Below are positions 53,019 through 63,381 of a stretch of 64,000 nt of DNA, one piece after another. Position numbers and translations under genes: made by a program. This DNA is from Metabacillus schmidteae (GTDB taxonomy: Bacteria; Bacillota; Bacilli; Bacillales; Bacillaceae). Each line of letters begins with the position of its first letter. Positions within the stretch are counted from its first letter, which is position 1. The notes below the pieces were generated by a model. It was not told the origin of the DNA. It ran no database searches and was given only the letters and a program-made list of their open reading frames with translations. Where the stretch lies: NCBI RefSeq assembly GCF_903166545.1, contig NZ_CAESCH010000001.1:1678001-1742000 (forward strand), in the 5' to 3' direction.

Positions 53019-55088
53019 GTGGTACAAAGTTTATGGAATAAAGAAAAAGCAGCTTCAATATCAAAAGGTGTAGAAGAGCTAGTATATCGCTCAAACCTAA
53101 TCGGTTCAGACCGTTCTGTTTGTAACTGGGGCGGCGGAAACACTTCAATGAAAACAATTGAAAAAGATTTCCGAGGTCGTGACGTTGAAGTGATGTACGT
53201 TAAAGGTAGTGGATCTGATTTAGCGACAATGAAAGCGCACAACTTCACCGGTTTAAGAATGGAAGATATTCGTCCACTAATCGAACGTGATGAAATGTCA
53301 GATGAAGAAATGGTTGCTTACCTTGCACACTGTATGATCGATAGCAAACACCCACGAGCTTCAATTGAAACTTTATTACATGCATTCTTACCATTCAAGC
53401 ATGTTGACCATACACATCCGGATGCTATCATTGGACTATGCTGTGCAGACAACGGTCGCCAAATTGCTGAAGAAATATACGGAGATCGTTTTGTATGGGT
53501 ACCATATGTACGCCCGGGATTCACACTTTCAAAAATGATCGCAGAAGGTGTTAAAAACAATCCAAACGCAGAATTAGTATTAATGGAAAAACACGGTCTA
53601 GTTGTTTGGGGCGAAACTGCTGAAGAAAGCTATGAAAAAACAATTTCTGTTATTAATGAAGCAGAACAATATATTCAAGCTAAATTAGTAGAAGAAAATG
53701 TATTTGGCGGACAAAAATACGAAGCACTTGCTGAAGAAGATCGTAAAAACGCTTTAGCACAAGTTATGCCAGTGATTCGCGGTGCAGTTAGCGAAGAAAA
53801 GAAAATGCTATTAACATATGATGATGCTGAAGATGTTCTACAATTCGTAAACAGCAATAACGCTCCTGAATTATCTCAAGTTGGTGCAGCATGTCCAGAT
53901 CACTTAGTTCACACAAAAATGACACCACTATTCATCGACTGGAATCCTCAAGAACAAGATGTTGCTAGTTTAGTAGAAAAAGTAAAAGCTGGTATCGAAA
54001 GTTTTAAAGAAGAATACAAAGCATACTTCGAAAGAAACAAAAACGAAGGCGATCAAATTTCTGAAACAGCTCCACGTGTTATTTTGATTCCTGGTATCGG
54101 AATGGTGAACACAGGTAAAAACATCCCAATGGCTAACGTAAGTGGTGCTTTATATCACCGTGCGATCGCGGTTATGAAACGATCTACTACTTTAGGAAAC
54201 TTTGTTTCTTTAAATGAAAATGAATCATTTAATGTAGAATACTGGCTATTAGAGCTTTACAAATTATCTTTAGCTCCTGCAGAAGCTGAGTTTTCAAGAC
54301 AAGTTGCTTTCGTAACAGGTGGTGCTGGCGGTATCGGTAGCGAAACTTGCCGTCAATTTGTAGCAGAAGGTGCACATGTTGTAATCGCTGATCTTAACCT
54401 AGAGGGTGCTCAAAAGGTAGCAGCAGAAATCAATGAGCAATATGGTGAGGGTCGCGCATTTGCAGTGAAAATGGATGTAACAAGTGAAGAAGCAGTTCAA
54501 GAAGCATTCAAACAAACTGCTTTAACTTACGGTGGTGTGGACATTATCGTAAACAATGCAGGTCTTGCAACTTCAAGCCCATTCGATGAAACTTCATTAA
54601 AAGAGTGGAACTTAAACATGAACGTTCTAGGAACTGGATATTTCTTAGTAGCTCGTGAAGCGTTCAAACAAATGAAATCACAAGGTACTGGCGGAAACAT
54701 GGTATTCATCGGTTCGAAAAACTCTGTATATGCAGGTAAAAATGCAGCTGCTTACAGCTCTGTAAAAGCGATGGAAACTCATCTTGCAAGATGTATTGCA
54801 GCAGAAGGTGGAGAGTTTGGAATCCGCGTAAACTCTGTACTTCCAGATGCAGTACTTCAAGGATCTGCTATTTGGGGATCAAGCTGGAGAGAAGAGCGTG
54901 CAGCAGCATACGGAATTCACCCGGATCAATTAGAAGAACACTATCGCAAACGTACAACTTTATTAGTGAATATCTATCCAAAAGATATCGCACAATCGAT
55001 TTTATTCTTTGCTTCTTCAAAATCAGATCGTACAACGGGTTGTATGCTGACAGTTGATGGTGGAGTACCGGCAGCGTTTACTAGATAA
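53019..55088 (+). CDS. rhaEW: Bifunctional L-rhamnulose-1-phosphate aldolase / L-lactaldehyde dehydrogenase
   Basis: A 689-residue fusion, as in B. subtilis YuxG (RhaEW). The N-terminal class II aldolase domain (about 1-400) has NWGGGNTSMKT, KGSGSDLATM and HVDHTHPDA with zinc-binding His. The C-terminal short-chain dehydrogenase (about 425-689) has FVTGGAGGIGSETC, NNAGLATSSPF and the YSSVKAM catalytic Tyr/Lys. It splits rhamnulose-1-P into DHAP and lactaldehyde and oxidises the latter, giving lactate for LutABC. GGAGGAAA precedes the GTG start. The codon use is more regular (preferred codons) than in neighbours, suggesting high expression. Confidence 0.95.
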   Translation: MVQSLWNKEKAASISKGVEELVYRSNLIGSDRSVCNWGGGNTSMKTIEKDFRGRDVEVMYVKGSGSDLATMKAHNFTGLRMEDIRPLIERDEMSDEEMVAYLAHCMIDSKHPRASIETLLHAFLPFKHVDHTHPDAIIGLCCADNGRQIAEEIYGDRFVWVPYVRPGFTLSKMIAEGVKNNPNAELVLMEKHGLVVWGETAEESYEKTISVINEAEQYIQAKLVEENVFGGQKYEALAEEDRKNALAQVMPVIRGAVSEEKKMLLTYDDAEDVLQFVNSNNAPELSQVGAACPDHLVHTKMTPLFIDWNPQEQDVASLVEKVKAGIESFKEEYKAYFERNKNEGDQISETAPRVILIPGIGMVNTGKNIPMANVSGALYHRAIAVMKRSTTLGNFVSLNENESFNVEYWLLELYKLSLAPAEAEFSRQVAFVTGGAGGIGSETCRQFVAEGAHVVIADLNLEGAQKVAAEINEQYGEGRAFAVKMDVTSEEAVQEAFKQTALTYGGVDIIVNNAGLATSSPFDETSLKEWNLNMNVLGTGYFLVAREAFKQMKSQGTGGNMVFIGSKNSVYAGKNAAAYSSVKAMETHLARCIAAEGGEFGIRVNSVLPDAVLQGSAIWGSSWREERAAAYGIHPDQLEEHYRKRTTLLVNIYPKDIAQSILFFASSKSDRTTGCMLTVDGGVPAAFTR

Positions 55089-55100
55089 TATGTATTTGTA

Positions 55101-55146
55101 AAAACAAGGTGTATAAGGAGAAAAATTCTATTACACCTTGTTTTTT
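55101..55146 (+). terminator. Terminator after the rhamnulose-1-P aldolase gene
   Basis: AAAACAAGGTGTA pairs with TACACCTTGTTTT, and TTTTTT follows. Confidence 0.85.
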
Positions 55147-55312
55147 ACCTATAATAAATGAAAGCGCATTAGTATGAAAAAATATGCGTTTTAACTTATA
55201 CTCTTGTATAATAAGTATCTAGAGCCTACAAGCATAAGAGCTGTCTCTTTTCGCAAAGTAAGCTCAGACCTCAATCTTTATTTTCTTATTGCAGTACTGG
55301 GAGGTATTTTTA

Positions 55313-56080
55313 ATGCTTGTAGCGGAAAGACATAAAAAAATTGTTGAAGTTGTCAATGAAAAACTAAGTGTCCGGGTAACGGAGTTAAGCAAGATTTTTA
55401 AAGTAACCGAAGAAACAATACGACGTGACTTAGAAAGATTAGAAAAAGAAAATCTGTTACGCCGCAGTCATGGCGGAGCTGTCAGTATACAGGATGAACA
55501 AACGGAAGTTTCCTATGCAGAAAGAGAAATTACAAATGCTTCAGAAAAAAGATCGATTGCTATCGAGGCAGTAAAGCTGATAGAGCCAGGTGATCAAATT
55601 GTTCTTGATGCCAGTACAACAGCATGGTATATGGCTAAAGAAATGCCGGATGTACCATTAACAGTACTAACCAATTCCATTAAAGTTGCAGTCGAGCTCA
55701 GCAAAAAAGAACAAGTTCGTGTCATTTCAACTGGAGGCATGCTTCAGCCTAACTCACTTTCTTATGTCGGTCCATTAGCCGAAAGGTCACTCAATATGTA
55801 CCATGTGAATAAAGCATTTCTTTCATGTAAAGGGGTACATATTGATGCAGGTTTAAGTGATTCAAACGAATGGCAGGCGTTATTAAAGCGACAAATGATG
55901 TCAATCGCAGACCAAACAATCCTTATGGCAGATTCCACAAAGTTTGGTGTAAGAACGTTTGCCCAAATTACGGATATACAACAAATTGGTTATGTCATTA
56001 CAGATGATCATATTGAAGAATCATATTGCAGAGCTTTAGAGGAAAAAGGCGTCCGGGTAAAAACAGTCGAGATAAAGTAA
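55313..56080 (+). CDS. rhaR: RhaR, DeoR-family repressor of rhamnose genes
   Basis: A 255-residue DeoR regulator (B. subtilis YulB/RhaR type). HTH: VRVTELSKIFKVTEETIRRD, then LRRSHGGAVSIQ; effector domain with VLDASTTAWYMAKEMP, TNSIKVAVELS and ILMADSTKFGVRTFAQI. It probably responds to L-rhamnulose-1-phosphate. The chosen ATG has GGGAGG about 8 nt upstream; the frame before it lacks a site. A TATAAT candidate lies at about 55208. It is placed between the aldolase and the kinase/isomerase genes it likely controls. Confidence 0.88.
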   Translation: MLVAERHKKIVEVVNEKLSVRVTELSKIFKVTEETIRRDLERLEKENLLRRSHGGAVSIQDEQTEVSYAEREITNASEKRSIAIEAVKLIEPGDQIVLDASTTAWYMAKEMPDVPLTVLTNSIKVAVELSKKEQVRVISTGGMLQPNSLSYVGPLAERSLNMYHVNKAFLSCKGVHIDAGLSDSNEWQALLKRQMMSIADQTILMADSTKFGVRTFAQITDIQQIGYVITDDHIEESYCRALEEKGVRVKTVEIK

Positions 56081-56123
56081 GTTTTTTTATCACGAACTTA
56101 TCCTTATTGCTGTATAAATGTAT

Positions 56124-56157
56124 AAAACGGGGTAGCTCAGACTATTCCGTTTTTTGC
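56124..56157 (+). terminator. Terminator after rhaR
   Basis: AACGGGGTAG pairs with CTATTCCGTT using two G-T pairs, followed by TTTT. Confidence 0.75.
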
Positions 56158-56178
56158 TAGAAAAAAAGAGGGATCAAG

Positions 56179-57144
56179 ATGAGTGCAAATCTTTTACACG
56201 AGCTTTTACAACTAAATGATGAAGAAAAAATAATGCTTCAGCAAAAACAGGAAGTTCAAAAGGACCTCTATACTAGTCAGGAAAATTTCATTGTTGAAGG
56301 AGAACGATTTCTGAATCAGAACACAATGATCATGGTACGAAAACATACTAGATTTGTGCACTTTCCAAAGCATAAACACAACTATATAGAAGTGAATTAT
56401 GTATTTAATGGTTCTCTTACCCAAACGGTTGGAAATGAGAGGTTGAAACTGAAAAAGGGAGATCTATTATTTCTTAATCAACATATTGAACATGAACTTG
56501 AGGCATGTAATGAAGAGGATATAATTATTAATTTTATTATTAAACCGGAATTCTTTTCGTTTATTTTTTCTTACTTAACAACAGAAAATTTAATTTCAAA
56601 CTTTTTAATTAGCAGCCTATTCGACCAAACACAACAAGGGCAATATTTATATTTTGCTGTATCAGAAATTGAAAGTGTCCAGGAGCTTATTAGAAAAATT
56701 ATCGTGGAAATTATGAATCCCACCGTGTTATCAGAATCAACGATTAAATTATATATGGGCCTGCTAATGATAGAGCTCATTAAGCATTCTGATAAGGTGA
56801 GATACAACAAGGATACGAATAAGCAATATATTATTGTAGAATCATTAAAATATATTGAAGAACATTTTCGACATGCCTCTTTATATGAATTGGCAGAAAA
56901 GCTGAAACAACCTCATTACACCTTAAGTAAAGAAATAAAAAAAGCAACAACCTATACGTTTAAAGAACTTGTTCAAGAAAAAAGATTAACCATTGCAAAG
57001 GAATTGTTAGAGAATACTTCATTATCTATTTCTTCCATCGTAGAAGAGGTAGGATATGAAAATATCAGTTATTTTTATCGAGTTTTTAAAAGCAAATTCG
57101 GTTATACACCAAAGAAGTTTCGAGAACAATTATTAAAAAATTAG
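56179..57144 (+). CDS. AraC-family regulator with N-terminal cupin domain
   Basis: A 321-residue regulator. The cupin ligand domain (about 50-130) starts HFPKHKHNYIEVNYVFNGSL; the C-terminal double HTH is ASLYELAEKLKQPHYTLSKE and ISSIVEEVGYENISYFYRVFKSKFGYTP. It resembles RhaS/RhaR-type sugar activators in layout. It sits between rhaR and rhaB and has its own terminator, so it could be a second, activating regulator of rhamnose genes. No close homologue of this gene exists in the B. subtilis rha cluster as I recall it. Confidence 0.82.
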   Translation: MSANLLHELLQLNDEEKIMLQQKQEVQKDLYTSQENFIVEGERFLNQNTMIMVRKHTRFVHFPKHKHNYIEVNYVFNGSLTQTVGNERLKLKKGDLLFLNQHIEHELEACNEEDIIINFIIKPEFFSFIFSYLTTENLISNFLISSLFDQTQQGQYLYFAVSEIESVQELIRKIIVEIMNPTVLSESTIKLYMGLLMIELIKHSDKVRYNKDTNKQYIIVESLKYIEEHFRHASLYELAEKLKQPHYTLSKEIKKATTYTFKELVQEKRLTIAKELLENTSLSISSIVEEVGYENISYFYRVFKSKFGYTPKKFREQLLKN

Positions 57145-57185
57145 TCATATCTCTACTGTAAAAGGTAAGAGATATGACTTTTTTA
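57143..57185 (+). terminator. Terminator after the AraC-family gene
   Basis: AGTCATATCTCT pairs perfectly with AGAGATATGACT, and a T-run follows. Confidence 0.88.
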
Positions 57186-57273
57186 TTTTCTATTAGTATT
57201 GGCAAATAAGGACATAAAAATGAATGAATAAAGATATAGGAATGCTTGTGAAAATACTTTAAAATAAAATGAA

Positions 57274-57287
57274 AGAAAGCGTTTCCG
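57274..57287 (+). promoter_or_regulatory. cre site upstream of rhaB
   Basis: AGAAAGCGTTTCCG matches the cre pattern at 12 of 14 positions, about 17 bp before the rhaB start. It predicts CcpA roadblock or repression of rhaBA. Confidence 0.5.
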
Positions 57288-57303
57288 GAAGTGAGGTGCA
57301 GAA

Positions 57304-58719
57304 ATGAGTAAATATAGTTTAGCTGTAGATATTGGTGCTTCAAGTGGAAGATTGATACTTGGACATTTAGCTAATGGAAAATTAAATTTAGATGAAATTC
57401 ATCGTTTTGAAAATAAGATTGTGGAAAGAAATGAACATTTCTGTTGGGATATTAAGGCATTATTTCAGGAAATCAAATTGGGTATAAAAAAGTGTAATGA
57501 ACTCGGTATCAAGCCGGATAGTATTGGTATAGATACGTGGGCGGTAGATTATGTCTTACTTGATGAGAATGACAACCTCTTAACAGATGCGATCGCATAT
57601 AGAGATCCAAGAACAGATGGAATGATGGAAGAGGTCTTTAAGCTCATTCCAAAGGAAAAATTATACTTTGAAACAGGAATTCAATTTCAAAAATTCAATA
57701 CCATTTATCAATTGTTTGCGTTAAAGCAAAAATCACCGGAAGTATTACAAAAAGCTAAGTCATTTCTAATGATTCCTGAGTATTTTAATTTTTTATTAAC
57801 AGGAAAAAAGGCTAACGAATACACAAATGCAACATCCACTCAGCTTGTTAATGCCTTTACAAAAAAGTGGGATCATGAGCTTCTTGAGAAGCTGGGGATT
57901 AACAAAGAGATGTTCCATGAAATATTACCACCTAAAACGGTGTTGGGAACACTTTCTAAGGAGCTTGTCGAAGAGTTTGGTTTTGATATGAAAGTGGTAT
58001 TGCCGGCAACACATGATACGGGCTCAGCAGTAATCTCAGTACCTGAGGTTGATGACACAATTTACATTAGCTCTGGTACATGGTCATTAATCGGTGTTGA
58101 AAACCGTTTCCCAATTTGTGTCCCGCAAGCGCTTAAATACAACTTCACAAATGAAGGTGGGATTGATTATCGCTACCGTTTTCTGAAAAATATTATGGGG
58201 CTTTGGATGATTCAAGAAGTAAAGCGCAACTATCATGATGAATACTCGTTTGGGGAGTTAGTCCAGTTAGCAGAAAAAGAACAAGAATTTAATTCAATAG
58301 TAAATGTAGACGATGACCGCTTCTTAAAGCCGGAAAATATGCTGGCAGAAATTCAAAAGTATTGTCAGGAAACAAATCAGCCAATTCCGCAAACTCCAGG
58401 GCAAATGGCAAAATGTGTGTATGATAGTTTAGCAGAAAGCTATAAACAAGCAATTAATGAAATTGAGGAAATTTTTGAGAAAAGCTTCCCAAGAATTAAT
58501 GTCATTGGCGGCGGTTGTCAAAATGAAATGCTGAACCAAATGATTGCAAATGTGACGAATAAAGAGGTTTGTGCAGGGCCAATCGAAGCTACAGCTATCG
58601 GAAATATTGTGGCACAATTTATGGCTTTAGGTGAAATTACGACAATTCAAGATGCAAGAGCAACAATTAAAGACTCTTTTGAAGTAAAAACATATAAACA
58701 ACAATACGTGAGAGGATGA
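57304..58719 (+). CDS. rhaB: L-rhamnulokinase
   Basis: A 471-residue FGGY kinase: [19 protein letters not shown] at the N-terminus (rhamnulokinase-type GASSGR), [42 protein letters not shown] and [19 protein letters not shown]. It phosphorylates L-rhamnulose at O1. AGTGAGGTG precedes the ATG. Its stop overlaps the region upstream of rhaA, so the two are translationally coupled. The mutarotase gene rhaM, often between them, is absent. Confidence 0.95.
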   Translation: MSKYSLAVDIGASSGRLILGHLANGKLNLDEIHRFENKIVERNEHFCWDIKALFQEIKLGIKKCNELGIKPDSIGIDTWAVDYVLLDENDNLLTDAIAYRDPRTDGMMEEVFKLIPKEKLYFETGIQFQKFNTIYQLFALKQKSPEVLQKAKSFLMIPEYFNFLLTGKKANEYTNATSTQLVNAFTKKWDHELLEKLGINKEMFHEILPPKTVLGTLSKELVEEFGFDMKVVLPATHDTGSAVISVPEVDDTIYISSGTWSLIGVENRFPICVPQALKYNFTNEGGIDYRYRFLKNIMGLWMIQEVKRNYHDEYSFGELVQLAEKEQEFNSIVNVDDDRFLKPENMLAEIQKYCQETNQPIPQTPGQMAKCVYDSLAESYKQAINEIEEIFEKSFPRINVIGGGCQNEMLNQMIANVTNKEVCAGPIEATAIGNIVAQFMALGEITTIQDARATIKDSFEVKTYKQQYVRG

Positions 58720-58724
58720 TAAAA

Positions 58725-59978
58725 ATGTCAGTAAAAGAAAGCTATGAATTAGCCAAAAAGGAATATGAAAAGTGGGGTATTAATGTAGAGGAAGTACTTG
58801 AGCAATTAAAACAAGTACCAATCTCAATCCATTGCTGGCAAGGTGATGATATTGGCGGATTTGAAGTGAACAAAGGAGAGTTATCAGGAGGTATTGATGT
58901 AACAGGTAATTACCCGGGTAAAGCAAGAACTCCGGAAGAATTAAGAAGTGACTTAGAAAAAGCTCTATCGTTAATTCCGGGTAAACACCGCGTTAACCTT
59001 CACGCAATCTATGCTGAAACAAATGGAGAAGTTGTAGAGCGTGACCAATTAGAACCAAAACATTTTGAAAACTGGGTGAATTGGGCAAAAGAACATGGAT
59101 TGGGACTTGATTTTAACCCAACATTATTTTCACATGAAAAGTCTGAAGATGGCCTAACGCTATCACATCCAGACCCGAAAATCCGTGAATTCTGGATTAA
59201 TCACTGTATCGCAAGCCGTAAAATTGCTGAATACTTCGGAAAAGAGTTAGGAACACCAGCTTTAACAAATGTCTGGATTCCGGATGGTTACAAAGATGTA
59301 CCAAGTGACCGCTTAACACCAAGAGTACGTTTAAAAGAGTCTTTAGACAAAATCTTTGAAGTAGAAATAGATGAACAATATAATATCGATGCTGTTGAAA
59401 GCAAATTATTCGGAATTGGTTCAGAAGCATATGTTGTGGGCTCCCACGAATTTTACATGGGTTATGCATTAAAAAATAACAAACTTTGCTTATTGGATAC
59501 AGGACATTATCACCCAACAGAAATGGTATCAAACAAAATTTCTTCTATGCTTTTATACAGTGATAAACTAGCATTACACGTATCAAGACCAGTACGCTGG
59601 GACAGTGATCATGTTGTCACACTTGATGACGAGTTAAAAGAAATCGCTCTTGAAATCGTTCGTAACGACGCATTAGACAAAGTTATGATCGGTCTAGATT
59701 TCTTTGATGCAAGTATTAATCGTGTAGCAGCATGGACAATCGGAACACGTAATATGATTAAATCTCTACTTTATGCAATGCTTGTACCGAACAACCACTT
59801 AAAACAGCTTCAAGAAGAAGGAAACTTCACGGAAAGACTAGCATTAATGGAAGAATTTAAAACATATCCATTTGGTGCAATTTGGGATTACTATTGTGAG
59901 CAAAATGGTGTTCCAGTAAAGGAGAATTGGTTGGAAGATGTAAAGAAGTATGAGAGGGAAGTACTTTCTATGAGATAA
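58725..59978 (+). CDS. rhaA: L-rhamnose isomerase
   Basis: A 417-residue Mn-dependent isomerase converting L-rhamnose to L-rhamnulose. Marks: [17 protein letters not shown] near the N-terminus, [40 protein letters not shown] and [16 protein letters not shown], with His/Asp/Glu metal ligands. The second ATG is chosen since it has AGAGGATGA at a 9-nt spacing and gives the usual N-terminus; the first ATG overlaps the rhaB stop. A terminator follows. Confidence 0.95.
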   Translation: MSVKESYELAKKEYEKWGINVEEVLEQLKQVPISIHCWQGDDIGGFEVNKGELSGGIDVTGNYPGKARTPEELRSDLEKALSLIPGKHRVNLHAIYAETNGEVVERDQLEPKHFENWVNWAKEHGLGLDFNPTLFSHEKSEDGLTLSHPDPKIREFWINHCIASRKIAEYFGKELGTPALTNVWIPDGYKDVPSDRLTPRVRLKESLDKIFEVEIDEQYNIDAVESKLFGIGSEAYVVGSHEFYMGYALKNNKLCLLDTGHYHPTEMVSNKISSMLLYSDKLALHVSRPVRWDSDHVVTLDDELKEIALEIVRNDALDKVMIGLDFFDASINRVAAWTIGTRNMIKSLLYAMLVPNNHLKQLQEEGNFTERLALMEEFKTYPFGAIWDYYCEQNGVPVKENWLEDVKKYEREVLSMR

Positions 59979-59984
59979 AAGTTT

Positions 59985-60022
59985 AACCTAAGCCCTTTAT
60001 AGTAAAGGTCTTAGGTTTTTTT
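59985..60022 (+). terminator. Terminator of rhaBA
   Basis: AACCTAAG pairs with CTTAGGTT, enclosing an inner CCTTT/AAAGG stem, followed by a T-run. Confidence 0.85.
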
Positions 60023-60124
60023 ATATAGCTATACTTAAATATAAAAATTTTTCAAATAATAAAGAAACCGATGATAGAAAAGAATGTTAAGATAATATAA
60101 GGTATCATTTTAGGGAGGAACCTT

Positions 60125-60934
60125 ATGAAAAATATCATGCTTCGTAACAATGTGAAAATTGAAGGAATAGGGGAAAAAACAATCATTTTTGCACCTGGCT
60201 TTGGTTGCGATCAGACTGTTTGGAAAGAAGTTAAAGATGCCTTTATAGACAAGTATCGAGTGATTTTATTTGATTATGTAGGTATGGGCAAAACAGCTTT
60301 GGAATCATATGACCGAGATAGATATCGTACATTATCAGGATACGTGCAAGATGTGTTAGAGGTTTGCTCAACCTTAGATTTGGAAAATGCGATTTTTGTT
60401 GGTCACTCAGTTAGCAGTATGATTGGAATGTTAGCATCAATAAAAAAGCCCAATTATTTTTCTAACCTTATAATGATAGGTCCATCTCCATGTTATCTTA
60501 ACGATCCTCCTTCATATTATGGGGGCTTTGAAAAAGAAGATTTGTCGGGGTTACTTGAAATGATGGAAAAAAACTATGTTGGTTGGGCAAATATGTTTGC
60601 TTCTACACTTGTTAATGATCCTGATAGCCTTTCTTTATCAAAGGCTCTTGAAGATCGTTTTTGCTCAACAGATCCAGTCATTGCCCGCCAATTTGCTGAA
60701 GCCACATTTTTCTCTGATAATCGTGGGGATCTATCTAAGGTAACTGTTCCTACCTTCATTATGCAATGTTCAAACGATATTATTGCACCAACTGAGGTTG
60801 GAGAATATCTTAACGATCAATTATCAAATAGTACATTTATAAAGTTAAAAGCGGTTGGTCATTGTCCACATATGAGTCACCCTGAAGAAACGATACACGT
60901 TATTCAACAATACCTTAAAGAGTTCTATAACTGA
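60125..60934 (+). CDS. rsbQ: RsbQ-type alpha/beta hydrolase, partner of RsbP
   Basis: A 269-residue hydrolase. Nucleophile Ser in [13 protein letters not shown] (about residue 96), catalytic Asp in [13 protein letters not shown], His in [26 protein letters not shown] is typical of RsbQ/KAI2-type receptors. RsbQ is required with RsbP to activate SigB under energy stress, probably by providing a hydrophobic ligand. GGGAGGAA precedes the ATG, and the phosphatase gene follows 26 bp downstream. Confidence 0.9.
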   Translation: MKNIMLRNNVKIEGIGEKTIIFAPGFGCDQTVWKEVKDAFIDKYRVILFDYVGMGKTALESYDRDRYRTLSGYVQDVLEVCSTLDLENAIFVGHSVSSMIGMLASIKKPNYFSNLIMIGPSPCYLNDPPSYYGGFEKEDLSGLLEMMEKNYVGWANMFASTLVNDPDSLSLSKALEDRFCSTDPVIARQFAEATFFSDNRGDLSKVTVPTFIMQCSNDIIAPTEVGEYLNDQLSNSTFIKLKAVGHCPHMSHPEETIHVIQQYLKEFYN

Positions 60935-60960
60935 TAATAATAAACATTAAGGAGACAAGA

Positions 60961-62169
60961 ATGGATGAACAGTTGAACTACGCACCAAGTGGATTTCTAT
61001 CATTATCCGAAGATAGCGTAATTCTATCAGTTAATCAAACTCTATGCGAGTTACTCGGTTATTCTTCCGATCAGGTAATAGATCAGCATGTACATACAAT
61101 TTTACCTAAATCAGCACGAATATTTTATCAACTATATTTTGTGCCACTTGTTCAAATTGGAAAAAGAGTGGATGAATTGTATATTTCTCTAGAAGCAAAC
61201 AATGGAACAGAAATTCCTGTGCTGGTAAATGCTCATAAAAGAGTACGTGATGGACGAAATGTTATAGATTGTATATTTATTCCGATAAAAAAACGAAATG
61301 AATATGAAAATGTTCTACTTGATACAAAAAAGGAATTAGAAACGGCTTTATTGGATAAACAGAAAGCGGTCTCTGACCTGCAAACTGCGTTAAAGTCATT
61401 GGAAGAAAAACAAAAGGAACTACTGAAATTATACGAGGAAAATCAAACGTTTAAAATTGAAACAAAAAGAGAATTAGAGCTTGCTAGAAAAATACAAAAA
61501 ACAGCATTAACAGATCGAATATTAAATGAATATATACATATAGAATCTCATTATAAAGCTTCTAATGAACTATCCGGAGACATATACGGTATTTATCAGA
61601 TTGACAAATACCGCTATGGAATAATTATTCTAGATGTAATGGGACATGGTATTTCTTCAGCAATGATTACAATGTCTCTTCAGTCATTGTTTCAGCGATT
61701 AATTTCAGTAGATGGAAATCCTCAAACTGTTGTGAAAGAGTTGGATCAATATCTTCACAATTTATTTCAAAATAGTGAACAGTCAATGTATTATTGTACA
61801 TTTATTTACCTATTAATTGATACAGCTGCACAAAAGATAGACTTTATAAATGGGGGGCATCCTCCTGCATTTTTACAAGACTCTACAGGAATTCAAGAGA
61901 TTCATTCATCATTTCCTCCCATTGGAACTTTTGAGGGTATAGAATTTAAAACAACATCAATCCCATATCAAAGAGGAAGTAGAATACTACTTTATACGGA
62001 TGGTGTAACAGATCCCTTTGGGTTTAATCATTTAAAACCTTTGCTCTTAGACAATAAAGATATTCCTTTATCGAATTTAAAAGAAAAAATTATTCAGTCT
62101 ATGGATAGTACAGAATTTGCTTACCATGAAAGTGATGATCAGTGTTTTTTATTAATAGATTTGTTTTAA
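60961..62169 (+). CDS. rsbP: RsbP-type PAS domain PP2C phosphatase
   Basis: A 402-residue protein: PAS domain (about 8-115: GFLSLSEDSVILSVNQTLCELLGY), coiled coil (about 118-175), then a PP2C/SpoIIE phosphatase domain with SGDIYGIYQID, IIILDVMGHGISSAMITM, FINGGHPPAFL and ILLYTDGVTDPFG. It dephosphorylates RsbV~P to release SigB under energy stress. The rsb partners RsbV/RsbW/SigB are not in the window. TAAGGAG precedes the ATG. Confidence 0.92.
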   Translation: MDEQLNYAPSGFLSLSEDSVILSVNQTLCELLGYSSDQVIDQHVHTILPKSARIFYQLYFVPLVQIGKRVDELYISLEANNGTEIPVLVNAHKRVRDGRNVIDCIFIPIKKRNEYENVLLDTKKELETALLDKQKAVSDLQTALKSLEEKQKELLKLYEENQTFKIETKRELELARKIQKTALTDRILNEYIHIESHYKASNELSGDIYGIYQIDKYRYGIIILDVMGHGISSAMITMSLQSLFQRLISVDGNPQTVVKELDQYLHNLFQNSEQSMYYCTFIYLLIDTAAQKIDFINGGHPPAFLQDSTGIQEIHSSFPPIGTFEGIEFKTTSIPYQRGSRILLYTDGVTDPFGFNHLKPLLLDNKDIPLSNLKEKIIQSMDSTEFAYHESDDQCFLLIDLF

Positions 62170-62292
62170 GTAACATATGCTAGATGTGTTGCTTTGGTTT
62201 GGTGGAGAAAAATTAGTCTAGAAACAAGGCAATCCATCTCAGGGTTTACTGACAAAAGTATTGAAGAGATTGCCTATGAGTTGGAAAGATAG
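62170..62292 (+). pseudogene. Possible coding remnant after rsbP
   Basis: In the same frame, directly after the rsbP stop, an open stretch of about 40 codons ends with SGFTDKSIEEIAYELER before a TAG. It lacks a start codon and ribosome-binding site. The end looks like a real protein's C-terminus, but I cannot assign a family, and chance is possible. The rest of the gap to 62393 shows nothing else. Confidence 0.25.
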
Positions 62293-62393
62293 ACGTTGGC
62301 TTTTTTTATTGAAAGTTTAATAGAATTTACGGAGATACCCTTTATAATTGTCGAAAGAACCGAAATAACCTTGTGCAGTTCATAGTATTGCTT

Positions 62394-62430
62394 AAAACCT
62401 GGGTTGAAAAGTATTAGTCCAGGTTTTCTT
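62394..62430 (+). terminator. Terminator before the ThuA-like gene
   Basis: AAAACCTGG pairs with CCAGGTTTT, followed by CTT. It is about 32 bp before the next start codon, so it may be an attenuator for that gene or the end of the rsbQP unit. Confidence 0.65.
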
Positions 62431-62462
62431 ATCTTCTTTCGGTAAAGATTAAGGAGGTCAAA

Positions 62463-63101
62463 ATGAAGAAAGTGTTTGCACTTATAGGTGACTATTATCA
62501 TCAGAAAGAGAACATCTCACTTTCACTTAATAAAACAATAAAAATGTTCCAAGAGGTAGAAGTAGAGTATATTAAGGCAGAACAATTAGAAGTAAAATTA
62601 CTGGAACAGCCAGATGTTGTTGTCCTATACAAAGCGAATAAGCTAAACCCTATAGATGAAAATGTTGAATTCTGGATGGATGACAAACTTGAGGAGAAAG
62701 TTTGTCAATATGTACAACAAGGTGGCGGTTGGTTTGTATGGCACTCGGGATTGTCATCATATGAATCTCTAGGAAAGTATTATGAAATGGTTCGAGGCAA
62801 ATTTGATTTTCACCCCAGTGAGCACGAGCTTGTCAGTTATCAACCAACAGGTGAACCTGCGATCGTAAAAGACCATTTTGTGCTACTTGATGAACATTAT
62901 TTTGTTACTTGTGATGAAGCCAACACAAACGTATTTCTAAGAGCAGTTTCACCTAAAGGAAACACTATTGCAGGTTGGACGCATGCCTATGGTGGTGGGC
63001 GTGTAGTATGCTTGACACCTGCACATACAAAAGAAGGCTTAATAAATATTGAAATGATGAACATACTCGCAAACTCTCTAAAATTACTAGGTTTATCGTG
63101 A
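62463..63101 (+). CDS. ThuA-like domain protein
   Basis: A 212-residue protein of the ThuA (glutamine-amidotransferase-like fold) family. Marks: KVFALIGDYYHQKENISLSL at the N-terminus, YVQQGGGWFVWHSGLSSYES, GWTHAYGGGRVVCLTPAHTKEGL. The family is linked to trehalose/sugar use, and related proteins are found with glycoside-degrading genes; the exact activity is not known. AAGGAGG precedes the ATG. A heparinase-like gene downstream suggests uronate-containing polysaccharides. Confidence 0.85.
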   Translation: MKKVFALIGDYYHQKENISLSLNKTIKMFQEVEVEYIKAEQLEVKLLEQPDVVVLYKANKLNPIDENVEFWMDDKLEEKVCQYVQQGGGWFVWHSGLSSYESLGKYYEMVRGKFDFHPSEHELVSYQPTGEPAIVKDHFVLLDEHYFVTCDEANTNVFLRAVSPKGNTIAGWTHAYGGGRVVCLTPAHTKEGLINIEMMNILANSLKLLGLS

Positions 63102-63164
63102 AAGTTATAGTAAAAAATGCTGAATAGGGAGAGAAGAAGTAAAAACTATTACATTGCCCTTTTT

Positions 63165-63178
63165 TGTAAGCGTTTAAA
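63165..63178 (+). promoter_or_regulatory. cre site upstream of heparinase-like gene
   Basis: TGTAAGCGTTTAAA matches the cre pattern at 13 of 14 positions. It lies 204 bp before the next gene, in a stretch (63102-63381) that otherwise holds only a weak AAACCTC/GAGGTTT hairpin near 63272-63327. Confidence 0.6.
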
Positions 63179-63381
63179 AAGTGGGAATCTATTTCTCCTG
63201 CAAGTAAGTTACAATAGCATGTTAAATAGAAGTCTTTTGACATGCTAACTTATGGGGAATCCGTTAATTTAAAAACCTCTTGAAACTAGAGAAGATGTTG
63301 CATAGGAAGGGTTTTTGAATGAGGTTTCTTTATTTTTTCATAAGGTAAAAATAATAAACCTAATTGAGAGGTGAATATCCT

